Numbered from the stretch's first letter, positions 8,360 to 20,960 are shown. The stretch is 31,624 bases of DNA from Acanthaster planci (GCF_001949145.1 NW_019091372.1:677305-708928), one strand, 5' to 3'. Notes: generated by a model not told the origin, from the letters alone. Program-made: numbers and translations.

Positions 8360-9917
8360 TGGCTGCTCAAATCTACAGAATCGGCACACAACTCTGTATT
8401 AGCGAAGGATGTAGTATCGTGCACTTTGCCACGCGTTGAGGTTGTTCGACAGTGTAACAGGCAAAAATTAGTCACAGCGTGGCCACATTTTGTGGATGGG
8501 GCAAAAGTACGACTGACACGGATACAGCGGGTAGATGGGAATAAAGAAAAGGGGATTGGGGGTTGGGTTTATAGGGCGTAAGCTACACAGCGACATATTT
8601 CAACGACCCCTCCCCTAAAAGGCGTGCATAGTGGAAGGTCTCAATATCTGTTTGGGCAGAGAAACAACTTTATAGGGCCACGGATGCATATTTCCAGGAA
8701 TTTTTTTTTACACGGGTCCTAGCACAGCACATGATCAGTGCAGCTTTTAGTGGCAATGCAGCTAAGACCGAAGCAGAGTGGTAGCCTTATTTCCAGAAGT
8801 TGTGATTAGGAGTTTGGATCACTTAAACCATGATCAGACATACACCTGTTTCACCACAAGCAAGAACCCGCAATTCTTCCATCTTCTCGTCAAGATTCTT
8901 ACACAATTTATTGTACATCACCTCAACGTGAAACTGACACTGAAGCGTCATACATTTTACCACTACATTTTAACCTACCTGTAAAATGCAAAATTTGCGA
9001 TAATATTGAAAAAAGTACTTTGAAGAACAGATATCTACAAGCAAGCTTCCGATCAGTGTTTTGGTAACAAAATGTGACGACAATGCCTTTGACAACTTCT
9101 TTGGAGTACGGCCTTGAAAGGGACCCATTCAATTGCTTGTTAAATTTGTATTTTTTGGTTACAGTGAAATAATAAAACACAGTAGACTGAACATGACTGC
9201 GCAATAACAATCACGTATGTACAAAAAAACAAAGTAATGGCATTGTCATTTTGGAGAGGTGGATGCCAATACCCGCCCCGAGCTGCAGTGTACCCCCAAT
9301 TGGCGAAGGAAAGACAGGTGGTTACAAGCGGATTCTTGCACGCGTTCAGTGTGAACACAAAGACCATACATACCGAAGTAAATTAGTTACACGTACTTAG
9401 CGTGCTCCACGTCAAACGCGCATATACTTCCGCACCTCATGGTGCGTCTATGCGGCGAGTACCAAAAACGCACGCCCTCTTTTGTTCCGCTCAGAGCGGA
9501 TACAGGAGTACTCCCCTCAAGCTATCAGTACATATGGCTAGTATAGCCTGTACCCAATGTGTCTACGCCTGTGTTTTGATTTCTTTCTCCTGTAGAAGTT
9601 GGTAACAAATATGCCAATATGACACAGAGCAGTAGAAAACACCTGTGAAAGAGCAACTGCAGTAAAACTCTTTTCTTGATGTGACAGCAAGTGCTATAAT
9701 ATGGCTGCAGCTGCCGGCAATGATGAATAAAACTAACTCATCCGAAGCCTAAGAAGCCTATCAAACCTACTTTCAATGTACAGGCATTTATGTCAGGAAG
9801 CTAATAGCCAATTTGTAGAGTGAAACGATTTCCGCGCCTTCTCTTAACAAGGTTTCCAGATTATTAGAAAAAAAATTATTAATTACAACAAAACATAATT
9901 GACATAAAGTCTACCCA
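8360..9917. other. Convergent 3' region between the F-BAR gene and FNBP4
   Basis: Contains the plus-strand 3' UTR and poly(A) signal (8540) and, on the minus strand, the 3' UTR of FNBP4. A minus-strand AATAAA (plus TTTATT) is at 8907-8912, about 1 kb past the FNBP4 stop, with no clear canonical hexamer nearer. A small hairpin lies at 9419-9454, with arms CGCATA/TATGCG and CGCACC/GGTGCG. No coding exon recognised. Confidence 0.5.
8540..8545 (+). terminator. Poly(A) signal of the F-BAR/SH3 gene
   Basis: AATAAA about 180 bases after the stop codon, the first canonical hexamer downstream on the plus strand. Cleavage would follow within about 10-30 bases. Confidence 0.5.
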
Positions 9918-12900
9918 TTAAGTGTTCTGGCTGGATTTCTTCTTCAGACGTTCCCTCCAGTCGCCCTGGATCATCTCGAAGTTGGCATTCTTTGTCGAAA
10001 GACCACTGCAAAGGGGGAAAAAGAAGTAGAAACTTCTGAAAATAGAACAGTTACTCAGAACATATTTGGAGGTCTTGTTACACGTGCTGACTACTCTGAC
10101 CAATATCTCGATACCGTGCACGATATGGGGCCGATGGGTACCCCCCACTCTAATCCCTATACACACTCTGGACTATTGTTACCTAACACATCCCCCCCCT
10201 AGAATTCTGTAAAGAATTCCTGAGATCACGAGCAAACAATGACCAACACAAAGGCGGGGAGGTCTCTCCGCCTCATATCTTGCATCATATGAATATCTCA
10301 TTTACACAGCACACTCCTCTCTTCTGCTCAATACTCTTCTGAGTCACTGCATTCCCAAAATGGCAGAAATACAAAAATTTCTGAAATCTTTCCTCAGCAA
10401 TTTTTATCTAGTATTCCAAGACCCAAAACCTACAGCAGGTGCTTCAAGTATGACAGAGCCTGATGTCCATTCCTCCACCACCCAATCCCTTCCTGCGTTA
10501 CCATGATCCAAGATCACCAAACTATAGAAGTAGCTTGCTGACCCACCAAGTTTTGCTTGTCTCCTATCCCATCAGTAGCTGCCAAACTTTAAAATCTAGC
10601 TACCCGACGTCGCAGTCCATGAATGTCTAGAACTGCCGCCAGCTGCCTGTGACTTGCTAGGACATTCAATACCCTCTACTACGCCTCCCCATTGATACCT
10701 GTTATATCAGTCCCACCAGGTTTAAAATTTAGAACTTGGAGAACACTGTATGATCCCATTAAAGGTGGGGTTGTATGAGTTTGAAAAAGTTCCCCGAGCA
10801 ACCTAATGCATGCCTTTACCAGTACTGAAGTCAAGTACTTGGCAAGTACTTGACATGTTACCAAGGACTTCAGAAGCACTCCAGTCTCACCATGAGCCAT
10901 GAGCTACACGTGTAAGACTAAAACAAAATTGATTCCTTTATCATTCAGCCTCTTAGTTCTCAGTTCTTGTGTTGATTAGTGGACAATGTTTGTGAAGTAC
11001 TCGTGGAGTACTTGGCTACAACATTGCTGGTTCACTTACGTAGCCATCTGTTCCTTCTTCCACTGCTCAATTCTCTTTTGGGTCGCCACGGTGGGGTCCT
11101 CATCTTCCTCTTCCTCCTCTTCATCGGCAATCTCCTCCCGTTCCACCTCCTCCTTGATCTGCTGCCACTTCTGGACCAGCGACAGCGGGAGCTTGTTCTT
11201 CTTGCTGGTTGACTTTGTCTTTGTCTGAAAGAGCAAAATAAAATGAGGCGATGGAATCAATATTCCTGTTTTCCTAGGTCAGCTCTAAGCCTGAGCTTGC
11301 TTTTCAGTCCTTTACTCAAAGAAGTTCTTTAGGACAGACCTTTAACATAATGATGTCATGCATTCTTCACACGTCCACTTTTAACACCATCCATCAACGC
11401 CCTAGAGGGAAGTGGACGTGTCAGCGTGACGTCATTGTGTTTTAGGTGTGTTCCACGATCTCATCTGCTCAAGAATTGTCCTTGCTGAAGAGTTGCTAGC
11501 AGTTGCCAGCAAAAAGTCATGTGATCCACGTTGATTGGGACTGGTTCTCAACTGCTGTTGGCTTCAGCTCAAAAACTTCAGAAGTTTCAGATATGTTCCT
11601 GCTGCATACCTTCTCTTTCTTCTTTTTTGTCTTTGCTACGGGTTGCACACTTGTTGACGATCCCGGTAGTGGGGCAGCGGAGACAGCCGACTGTACAGTG
11701 TATGGGACTGGAGCTGTATAACCAGGGTCTGCAGCAACACTTGGACCACTGCTGATGGTAGAGGAAGGGGCGGAATAAAGCACCTGCGGTTTGCCGATGA
11801 TAGCCGTGCCCGCTGAGGACACTGTCGTCGAGGTTGGGAGGTCACTGGGCATGCCCGTTAGCATCTCGGACCCCAGGTGGGGCATGGGGAGGGGTGGGGG
11901 CGTCATGGCACGTGTGCTATCGCAGGCACCTCCCTCGTCGTCCTCTGGGGGTGGGGGTGGAGGGGGTGGGCTGGAGGGGAGGGGCGGTAACTCAGGGCCT
12001 GACCCTGATGGAAGTGGTGGGGGAGGGGAGTCCGGAAGGGGTGGGAATAACTCTGTGCCTGGGGGAGGAGGAGGGGGTTTGACCTTGCTGGATGGGAGAG
12101 GGGGGTTGGGCTTTGACGATAGGGAAGGTGGGGGTGTGGGTTCAGGGAGGGGTGGAGCTGGAGTGGCAGGGAGGGGTGGGGCAGGTACTACGTATTGGGC
12201 AGAATATTTTGTGTAGTCCACAACCGGTGGTTCTGTGTTGGAGGTAGTGGCTTGAAAAGTGTTGTACGCTGTGGACAAGTGTCAAAATAATGATAACGGT
12301 TATATGTCTTTGAGAGAGATTGTACTAGGATTGAAACGTCAGACCCTCCAACCTTTTTTGATTATAGAAAATGACAGTTTGAATAAGAAAACAATCATGT
12401 TGTCATCAGTTACTTAAGGCCAAGCCTGTCATCTAACACAGTAAATGTATTCATACCTAGAATGTGAAATTAATTTACCTGGGGCTGGCGTAACGTCATG
12501 TACTGGGGGGACCACTGGTGTCGCAGACTGAATATACTTCCCGTGTTCCATTCCTTCCATCAACGAGGCTTGGTTGAAGAGTGACCGGGACTCCGTCTCG
12601 GCCGCTGTGGGTTTGGCCGCCCCCTCTTTTCCGTCCTCTGGAACCCCCGCCTCCACAGGGTAGTCCCACTGCGACACGCCCGTCTGAATGCAGGTGTAGT
12701 AGTACTGCTTGTGCTCTCTGAGATCGGAAAACACCGGGGAAAGAGAAGTCGGCACGTGTCAACAGTTGTGATAAAAAAGGAAAGATTTTAACTCAGTTTC
12801 TCTCATAAAACCTGATGGGAGAGAAAAAAGAGATGCATGATAAAAAAATGACGGGCATCACACTGACTTATTTCAAGTCCTGTTACCCTGTTGTCTTCAC

Positions 12901-15900
12901 AGCTAAGCGCAATGAGCCGACTACCAACCATACCGTATTCATAGTAGGATTTTCATTGGTAACCAATTTTTACGGAGCACACCGATGTGCCAAATATACT
13001 CTGTGCCAACTGAAAAGAACATAATCTGACGCTGGCTGGTAGATGGTCAACACTACTTAGCTTGCACCTTGTGAAAAACGAATCAAACTTAATGACCAGG
13101 CTTTGCAATATTTTAAACATCCAGTAACTCAAAACAGGTATTCACGTTAACCAATACATGTATCAGGAAAACACCGGCAAGTTCCAACCAATACATGTAT
13201 CAGGAAAACACCAGCAAGTTTGGAACATCAAGTCAGGTAGACTGCTTGATGTTCTGTTCACATATAACTGTATACATCTATCTAGTTAATCAGCACAGCA
13301 GTCATTAATTTAAAAAAAGGTGGCCACTGGACTATGAAAAAACAAAGAAGAAAAAGAAACAGGTAGAGTTCTGTAACATCTTCAATTCAGTGGATATTAA
13401 CCCCAGAAGTAAACAAAAGCCACCACTGACCAAAAACAAGCCAGTGGTGATTTCATCTTTTAAAAATCCACTTTCACAAAACAAGCCATATTTTATTCCA
13501 GTCATCACAATTCAGCTCTCTACTTGAAGAGCCTAACATCTTTATCCAATACTACGATCTGACATCAAACACTGAAGAAAATGATACCAATTATGAACAT
13601 AATTCCATAAAATGGTGACATTATTTTGTAAAAACCGACTGTTCTTTACATCCATTGATAAGAACCAGATGGACAACAAAAATATCAATGTTAAGGAAAC
13701 AAAATTGGAAAGATTTTGTCACTGACCGCTACCGAATCCACTTGGCGTTCCACGTCAGCACCTTGTAGGTTCCAAGTTTCTGCTTCCAACATCATCGCCT
13801 GTCAATTTGTTGTTCCGTCGACGTTTCTCATTCGAGATGGAGGGGCAGACTTTACTTACAGTTTGAACCAGTGCATTTTTTCTTTTCGTTTCCTTTTTTT
13901 CCCCCCTTTAACTTTTCATGCAGCAAAAAAAATCATGATTCCCATCCCTACTTCCTTTGTTAGATCTATCTCTCACTGGAATCTTACAAGTAACTGAGAA
14001 GTTTGACAGGTGCGTTTTCCAAAAGAAAAAATGTCTTGGCATGCATTGCTGATACCACGAGCAGGTTTTGATCCACAAATCTTTTGGGCAAAACTGTTTC
14101 ACACCCTCACACAAAGTGGAAAAACAGTGACACATCAAGAGATAGAGTTGGCAGAATGAAAACACAAAAACATGACATAAAGACAGCATTTAGAACATTC
14201 AGACGTGGAGAAAATAAACGCCAAACGACAAGATACACAGAGAATCAAACAACAAAACAGACAGATCCACATTGAGAAATGAACAGCAACGGAAGGACAC
14301 AAATATTGAGGGTGAATTGAATAAAACAAGGAAGTAGGGTGGGCTATCTTTAGAAGTAATGCTGCATTTCTTTCAACAGTCAAATGATCGTCTTGCTCTT
14401 GAGACGTTGAGAATAGTGCTCAGTGAGCGAGTTAGAATTTAAAGGACAAGTTTAACGGGACTCCGATGGCTGCTTTGAGTTTGGATCTGGTATCCTTTCA
14501 TTTCCACATCGCACACAGGAAGAAGTCTGGGTGGGTGGCCACACTGGTCAGGTACGCCTCTGTTGGCAAGACTCATCACCATTCACAGAACACACAGACA
14601 TCCAACAAATTTCCAAAAACAAATCCAGTTTGCAGTGGGGGGTTCAACCAAACGGAGGACCCCCCGGCCATGTCCAGAGGGCTGGCACAGTTTTTCAGTT
14701 GTGCGAACATTTTGGAGGGTTTTCGGTTTTTGGAAAAAGTGGGAGGAGTTTATGGCATCGTACCTGTCCCAGTTACAAGACCAGCCCGGGGGCGCGGCTT
14801 CCATTTCATAGCGCTGGAACTCCCAATCAGCCGATTTCAGGTGGCGGAGGAGGTTTTTGGATTCCAGTGAGCCTTCTCTCCAATCCTGGACCCGCATCTG
14901 TTGCAGTGAGAGTTGAGGAAGACAACAAACCGATCAATTATCTAATTGATTCAGACACAATGGAACAGGTGAATCAACTGGGAGCCCGCTAAACACAGAA
15001 AAGTATCCTCCAAATAAGTAAAAGGGCATGACTGCCTACTTCATAACACTGTAGCTCAGACCACCAGCTTGCTTTCATTTCCCATAAACTAAAATGGCCC
15101 ACTTTGGGAATCCTCTCCCAATACAACAAGCCATGCTTATCATTAACTGACCTCTTTTTCAATGAGCATGATGTGGAATTTGGTCAGGTCTTTCCTGGAG
15201 ATCCCAAGGAAGCCTAGCTTGCTGTCCAGCGTCGATGCCATCTCAGCTATCTCTTTCTGAAAATTCAAAGCACACTCAAAACTCTTACACCTGATATTTT
15301 CTTACAGCGATTCTAGTCGTTTAATAGTCACCGACACTGCTCTGCTTTGTTGCGGTTCAATGGCTTTTGCTCTCCAGGCCTGAGTTGTCACAGATCTTGA
15401 CAACATTCATTCACCTCGTCAAATATCGAAAGGACTGATTCTATGGCACAGGCATTGGTGCTAAGCAAAAATGAATGCCTTGTTCATAATGCGGCTTGAA
15501 ATTTCACAAGGGTCTACGCTTGTGGCTGGATCTGCTTCCCACTGAGCTGTATGTCATTTCAAGCGAGAGCCACATGTTTCAGACGAAGCCTTTCCTAGGC
15601 AACAGCAAGAAACCATTCAGTAGTGATAGACACCACATAACATAGAGTGTAATGCTACCAACAGAATTGGAAGCCATCACTGCAGTGGCACAATGCTCGT
15701 GGACAGGCGGTACGCGTGCGTTAAATGCCTCTTCGACCAACAGGGTGTCGTGATTTGCCAAACGCACGCGCGCGTCAAGCTGAAGAATGTGCGTGTGAGT
15801 GTGATGCCACTGCAGTTAGGGCGTCATATTGGATTTGTCTATTGGCTGGCCGGAGGACCAACTTTCTTCTTGTGCTCTGTACTCGCCAGCTTCTTGAAGT

Positions 15901-18900
15901 GTGCCTCAGTCGCAGATGAGGACTGTTCTTTCAAGGAACACAGGGCTAACGAAAGAGTCTTCAAAGATTTCTCTTTGCTGCTTCTCACCTTCAACTCTGC
16001 CTCCTCCTTAGTTCTGTTCTTGGTGACGAGATCTTGGAGTTCATCATCGCACTGGGTGCTCTTGTCGCTCGTTTCCTTCTTGCTGCTACGCAGGTTCTCC
16101 ATCCTCTTCTTCTTGATGGCAAGGAGGTTCACCTCTCCTTTCTCATCTACGCAAAATGCAAAGAGGACGGAAATTGAGAGTGTGATGATGACGGCATCAA
16201 AGATTGGATAATGATGGTGATGGAAATCAGGTGATGGCGGTGGAAGTTCGGTGGTTGGTGTGATATTTACAGTAGCGGTGGTGCTGATGTCATCATGAAA
16301 GTGACAAATAAATGTCATGTAACGAGTGTGACCAACACTGACAGATTCACATGATGAGAAGAGTGAACAAAATCCGCCTCAACACACTTCTTAGACTGAC
16401 CGGGTAAAGTGCTTGTTCGAAATCAAGGTCTCTCAACTTTTTATTGCAAACACAGGGTTATTCGATACCCACCGTAAATATCAAGAGGCACCGAGGCTTT
16501 ACGTTTCTTTTCGGGAACCAATGGGCTTGCTGTTCCCTCAGATTCCAGCTCTCTCAACTCAGCCTGAGAGAACAAAAAAAAGAAACAAAATGCAAAATTT
16601 CCACATCGGGTTATCTCTGAGAGAGAAGTTTCGCGTGCTACAGAAGATAAAGACATTGATGTTTTTGGGCAAAGAGTCTTTACTTCATTATTTGACTCCA
16701 GCCATAGTTCCAACTTTGTTTTCTGCCCACTAAGGGAGATAGTTATTTTAATATCCACACGTCCACGAATCTTCGGAGTTCTTCGGAGGAAAGCACTAAC
16801 CTTCCGTCTCTCCAGGGCCATTTCCAACTGCTCATCGATGTCCATGTCCTCATCTAGGCTGTCAATAGCTCCCTCCCCATTGGTTGATTCTTCTACCTCC
16901 TCCACAGGCGCAGGTTTAATCTGACCAATGGCAGCATTGCTGTCATCTGATCCAACCTCTGCACCATTCTCTGTTCCTGGCAGGGTGTCACCCTTCACAA
17001 ACATGGAGTAAGCCAGTTTCTTTACCTCGGGCTTCTGTAATTCAAACCCCTCCACCTCGATTTCAGGTTCCGGCGAGATGTCGTACTCAACTGTTCCCGA
17101 GCCGTACACTGGCATCTTTGTCTTTTCCATGCCCTCCTCCTGTGAGTTGCTCTGTGGGAATTCCTCCCCACTATCTTCCTCCTCTTCTTCGTTGTCTTGT
17201 TGCACGGCAACAGCAGCATCTCCAGGTGCCTCAGCGGCACTGGCTGCCACATAATCAGCTACACCAGTGGTCGCTTGGTGGTCATAGGACTGCCCAGCTA
17301 GCTGCTGATTGGCTCGCCGGAGGACTTCGGGCATTTCCCATGTGACTTCACTGGTGACAGTGTTCCAGTAGTAAACGCAGTTTGTTGCTTCATCCAACAA
17401 CTCCTGCCACTCGTTCATTTCAACTTATTACAAAAAGGAAAACATCTATGTTAAAAACAAGGAATTTAGGATGTTTGTGTAAAAGGTTAGATTACTCCAA
17501 GGCAATCAAGACGATGCAACACACTCACGAATCAGCTTGATCTGTCTGGCTAACTTGGTGGATATTAAGATTTTTGTTCACTAATCTAGTTGAAGTTCAG
17601 ACGTGTCCACAAATCTAGCAGATATCGTGTCCCCTGATCTAGTTGAAGTTCAGACATGTGTCCACAGATCTAGCAGATGTCATGTCCCCTAATCTAGTTG
17701 AAGTTCAGATGTGTCCACAAATCTAGCAGATGTCGTGTCCACTAATCTAGTTGAAGTTCAGACATGTGTCCACAGATCTAGCAGATGTCGTGTTCACTAA
17801 TCTAGTTCATGTTGCGACAGCATCATTACTTCATACTTTCACTCTTTAACCACATGTGATGTAACACAGAAAGAAGCAACATACCTGCTTCACCATTTGT
17901 TGAATCAGCCACTATGTGTTCGCCATCCACAAATCCGCTAGGTGTTGATGTCACATCGCTGGTTGATTCCACAGCTTGGTTCAGCCCCACATCTTGTCGG
18001 GCGTACCCCTGGGAGGTGTCATCTGCAGTTTGTTTACACAAGGCTTCGGAAGTTTCACCAGATGGGCCCGGAGAGTCGATTCCATCTAGTGCGTCAATTT
18101 CCTAAATGCAGAGAAGGAAAAAACTTTTTGTTTTACGGGACACTCATTGGGGTTTCGGCTGACAACTTTAAATAACAGTCAAAATTAAGACCAGCAAGTC
18201 CCACTGCCTTAATGTCAGACCTGCAGAAGACACTGGGACAGTGACATGACCTGGTGCATGCAGGCTCTTTCATAATAAACTGGCTACAGCTGAGAATAAC
18301 ACACACTTGTATGGGAAGCCAGTGCAGCCGCTAGACAATGGCTTTTAAAGGTACATGTGTTATTATAAGCCACAGCTGCAACAAATGGACACAGCCTGTT
18401 CATCTAACGAGATGTCGGGCTACACTTTAACCCTTCTTTGGTTTTACAGCACAAATATGCACAAGTGCCCACAGTCACTCTCTTGTATGTGTTTTCTACA
18501 TAGAACTCAAGCATGCACAGGTTCAGCGTGTACACAGTTGGTTGCCAGCNNNNNNNNNNNNNNNNNNNNNNNNNNNNNNNNNNNNNNNNNNNNNNNNNNN
18601 NNNNNNNNNNNNNNNNNGCACAACACAACACAGCTGTGCTTCTTTGAGGTGTTCACCAATTGACCCAAAGAGTGACTTCAGCATTGGAACACACTAACTG
18701 GTGCACACGATCAGCCTCTCAAATCTCTCAGTTTGATGAAAAAACTGCTTTGCGTACAGTAAATTTACATTCAGTGTTACTGTTAGTCAAGGCAGACAAG
18801 TTTTGTTACGCAGGCAACAGGGAGAAAATGATCTGTACTTACAGCCAGGAAATCTGCAACTTTGGCATCGATTTCATTCTTGGGTTTCCCACTGTCTCCT

Positions 18901-20746
18901 TGAAGGTTGAAAAAAATGACCATCAGAATGCATTATCACCAATGAATGGGGGTACATGCCCTGGGCCGAGAATGAATATGCAAAGAAAGCAACCAAAGGC
19001 TAGATGATTTGAGCCTGACCTCTAACCACTGACTCAAGTGCTGCCGAATAAGCAGGACTCCGTATGGAGTTTAGCACTGTCTGGCAATGGAGCGCAGCAT
19101 AGAGAGGTTGAGTAGAGGCAGTACATGATACAGTGCATTCCACGGAAGGACTCCGCACAAGATCCAGCATCGACACAGTATGGAACCCTGAACCAATTTG
19201 TAACTGAATGCGCACAAAAATATAGCATCATCCCTGCATCTTCGTAGGGGTGCATGATGCTCACAGTATGATGGTTTCCACCAACAGTGCGGCCTACTTG
19301 TGCAGGGCTACATGTATTACTGACAAAGAGTGTTTCTGCTCAAGGAAACTCAACCGAGGACCAATTACAATGACACACAAACTTCATGACAGCTTGGCTT
19401 GTCACCATTTTTTTACTCAGTATTTCCTGTACATGAAACATTTCTTCGCTTTGTATAGTTTCTTCGGAATCAGCCATGGTCGTGATAATATTCATGAGTA
19501 AATACCTCCTCCTTGTTGACTGTCTTGGCTCTCCTCATCACTGTCGCCATAGTGACCGAGAAGACCACTAAGTGGATTATGACCTAAAAGACACCCCAAA
19601 AACCAAAATGCTTGAATGTAGGATTATTTCCACAGGAGTTTCCCTTGTTTTGCGAGAACTGTTTTCAAACAAGGTCACATCACGCAATGGAGGAATTGGT
19701 CTTATGTTACATGTAAATTGAGCATGTTTAAAACGTCCATTTTTCACTGAAAAACTTCTTTGAGTAACGCCAAGGTCAATGAGGTAAAGTCCATACATTG
19801 CAGTTAGTTCCAAAATTCAAAGCTTCCGAAAAGTAACAATGGTACCCTACCGGGTTGGTACAAACGTATATGGAGCCGCAGGCAACAAATTATTGAATAA
19901 TTTTGTTTTATCTAGAGTAACCCCAAGTTGACATTCTTGGCCTGGATGCTTTCCTACTCCTCTATAACCCAAAACAGCACAATGAACCAAGGAGGCCTTG
20001 TCACTCAAAATACTGCAGAAGGTGGCGTTGGGGAATGAATAATTCATGGATTAGGGGAAGCTACACATGTAAGTTTAAACTGGGACTAAAGGGTGAACAT
20101 ACCAATTTGGGGTCGGGTGGCCTCTTGAAATGTTGACCCAAAAGCTCCTGATGGGGAAAAAAAACCTTCATTAGGCCATGAGACTGAACATCCCGGATTT
20201 CCGTCCGGACAATTTTGAAAACCCATGAGGCTTTTTTCCTTTAGGCTAGCGCAAGTAGTTGGTGTACATACCGCACATTGACAGAGAGTACGCGTCCATG
20301 CAAAGGGAAACAACCTTGAAAGTAGACTGGCTCTGAATCCTTCTTGCATCACGCCATTTGTACTCAGGTGCACTACGAACTCTCAAGTTACTTTGCAGCC
20401 ATTTTTAAACCCTTCCCGACAACGGGAAAAACAACAATTTTCTGAAATAATAACTTTTTTTGGCAGCTGTTTCAGCGGTAGGTTATATGCGGATGGTGGA
20501 TGGATATTTATTCTCAGGGCCTTAAATCACAGATCCACTTATACAATGTTCAGAATTAAATATATCAGAAATATATACCTTTTTTATAGTTCCAATCTCC
20601 TACAACTAATGTGATTAAGAAATTGAGTCATCACAGGGTGCCCTCTTACCAACTCCATCTTTTCTGGTTGAGGATGCAGAGCCGATCTGTAGCTTGGTTC
20701 GTCGTTTGGGAGCACTCTCAAAGGGTCGCTCTCGTTTCTTTCCCAT
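9918..20746 (-). CDS. FNBP4: Formin-binding protein 4, complete 14-exon gene
   Basis: Exons in order on the minus strand: 20746-20650, 20147-20103, 19583-19506, 18898-18843, 18101-17885, 17423-16801, 16563-16473, 16146-15863, 15256-15152, 14897-14764, 12717-12479, 12268-11610, 11224-11040, 10005-9918 (stop TAA). Together they give 2901 nt, 966 residues, close to the vertebrate length of about 1000. The start is MGKK, as in the family. There is a conserved acidic FLAEIDA segment, WW domain 1 (about residues 168-197), the ERRKAELREL helix, a segment DSKLGFLGI then DWREGSL, WW domain 2 (about 569-599), a polyproline region (about 680-770), and the KLPLSLVQKW helix followed by KNANFE and DWRERLKK at the C-terminus. 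The family binds the proline-rich FH1 region of formins through WW domains. All 13 junctions keep phase. The exon 8 donor is GTTGGT, which is weak, and the N gap is in intron 4. Confidence 0.93.
10118..10283. mobile_element. MITE-like element, copy 1 (FNBP4 intron 13)
   Basis: About 166 bp, alignable over its whole length in the same orientation with 22906-23077. Shared blocks include CTATTGTTACCTAACACATC and CAAACAATGACCAACACAAA. The ends are inverted: GCACGATATGGGG on the left and CATATCTTGC on the right. No coding capacity. No clear target-site duplication seen. Confidence 0.72.
11349..11436. repeat. Foldback element in FNBP4 intron 12
   Basis: Imperfect inverted repeat of about 30 bp per arm. 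The inner arms ACACGTCCACTT (11369-11380) and AAGTGGACGTGT are perfect, and the outer arms AATGATGTCAT and GTGACGTCATT pair with two differences. The loop is about 28 bp. It could be a small MITE or a local hairpin. The arms contain CRE-like TGACGTCA cores. Confidence 0.65.
11610..12268 (-). other. FNBP4: FNBP4 exon 12, polyproline region
   Basis: Encodes many PPLP, PPPPPP and PLPS runs, then a Ser/Thr/Ala/Val-rich part with QVLYSAPS and ending in a basic TKKKKEK that joins TKTKSTSKKNK of exon 13. Such tracts are ligands for SH3, WW and profilin modules. The plus-strand glycine-rich open frame over the same bases is only its mirror image. Confidence 0.88.
12479..14897 (-). other. FNBP4: FNBP4 exons 10 and 11, WW domain 2 split by an intron
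   Basis: Exon 10 (14897-14764) ends in PPGWSCNWD plus two bases of an Arg codon, and exon 11 (12717-12479) continues EHKQYYYTCIQTGVSQWDYP. The joined domain has Trp, the aromatic triplet YYY, the second Trp and the final Pro at WW spacing. The 2-kb intron between them (12718-14763) holds a 37-bp tandem duplication at 13151-13220 and no recognised exon. Confidence 0.88.
13151..13220. repeat. Two-copy 37-bp tandem repeat (FNBP4 intron 10)
   Basis: CCAATACATGTATCAGGAAA and the bases after it occur at 13151 and again at 13188 with one difference (CCGGCAAG against CCAGCAAG). Intronic, no coding role. Confidence 0.75.
16801..17423 (-). other. FNBP4: FNBP4 exon 6 with WW domain 1
   Basis: The exon opens with EMNEWQELLDEATNCVYYWN, followed by TSEVTWEMP: two tryptophans at standard WW spacing, the central aromatic triplet YYW and the closing proline. 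It then runs through a long acidic segment (EEEEEDSGEEFP, DEDMDIDEQLEMALERR). The 5' boundary follows AG at 17425-17424 and leaves a split codon that joins exon 5 to read NGEAVEMNEW. The exon 6 to 7 junction gives RRKAELREL, a well conserved family segment. Confidence 0.9.
17577..17810. repeat. Minisatellite of alternating units (FNBP4 intron 5)
   Basis: Four copies of a unit of about 57-59 bp with core CTAATCTAGTTGAAGTTCAG and GTCCACARATCTAGCAGATG. Copies 1 and 3 read CAGACGTGTCC or CAGATGTGTCC and ACAAATC. Copies 2 and 4 read CAGACATGTGTCC and ACAGATC. This gives a higher-order dimer of about 116 bp, implying duplication of a dimer. Confidence 0.82.
18550..18617. other. Assembly gap (68 N)
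   Basis: A run of 68 undetermined bases inside FNBP4 intron 4 (18102-18842). Exon phases on both sides match, so no coding exon needs to be hidden here, although a small phase-0 exon cannot be excluded. Confidence 0.97.
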
Positions 20747-20904
20747 GGCTAGTAAAGAGACAATAGGGGCCTAACTGTAAGATGTTGTCACGGAAATTTC
20801 CCACTGAATAGCTGAAACTGGATGGACATGAGCTGATGAGTGAAGGGGGCATAGGCCTGGCCCTAGGCCAAATAATCACTACAATTTAGTACAAATCATG
20901 ACTT

Positions 20905-20960
20905 AGTGCGTAGCCCTATTTTACGGCCGGCCGTCGTCGCGCCCCCGATGACACTGACTG
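20905..20960 (-). promoter_or_regulatory. Candidate FNBP4 promoter region
   Basis: A short CpG-rich patch about 160-210 bases upstream of the FNBP4 start codon, containing the 12-bp palindrome ACGGCCGGCCGT (20923-20934) and CGTCGTCGCG in otherwise AT-rich sequence. Position and base composition are the only support. Confidence 0.3.

Noticed and set aside
11791-12216. Plus-strand glycine-rich 141-residue frame
   Set aside because: It is the exact antisense of the FNBP4 polyproline exon; Pro codons read backwards give Gly.
14466-14992. Three overlapping plus-strand frames up to 153 residues
   Set aside because: They cover FNBP4 exon 10 and its intron flanks on the opposite strand and have no similarity or splice support.
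15693-16211. 172-residue plus-strand frame
   Set aside because: Antisense shadow of FNBP4 exon 8; its Leu/Ser/Phe-rich composition is what reversed Lys/Glu-rich coding gives.
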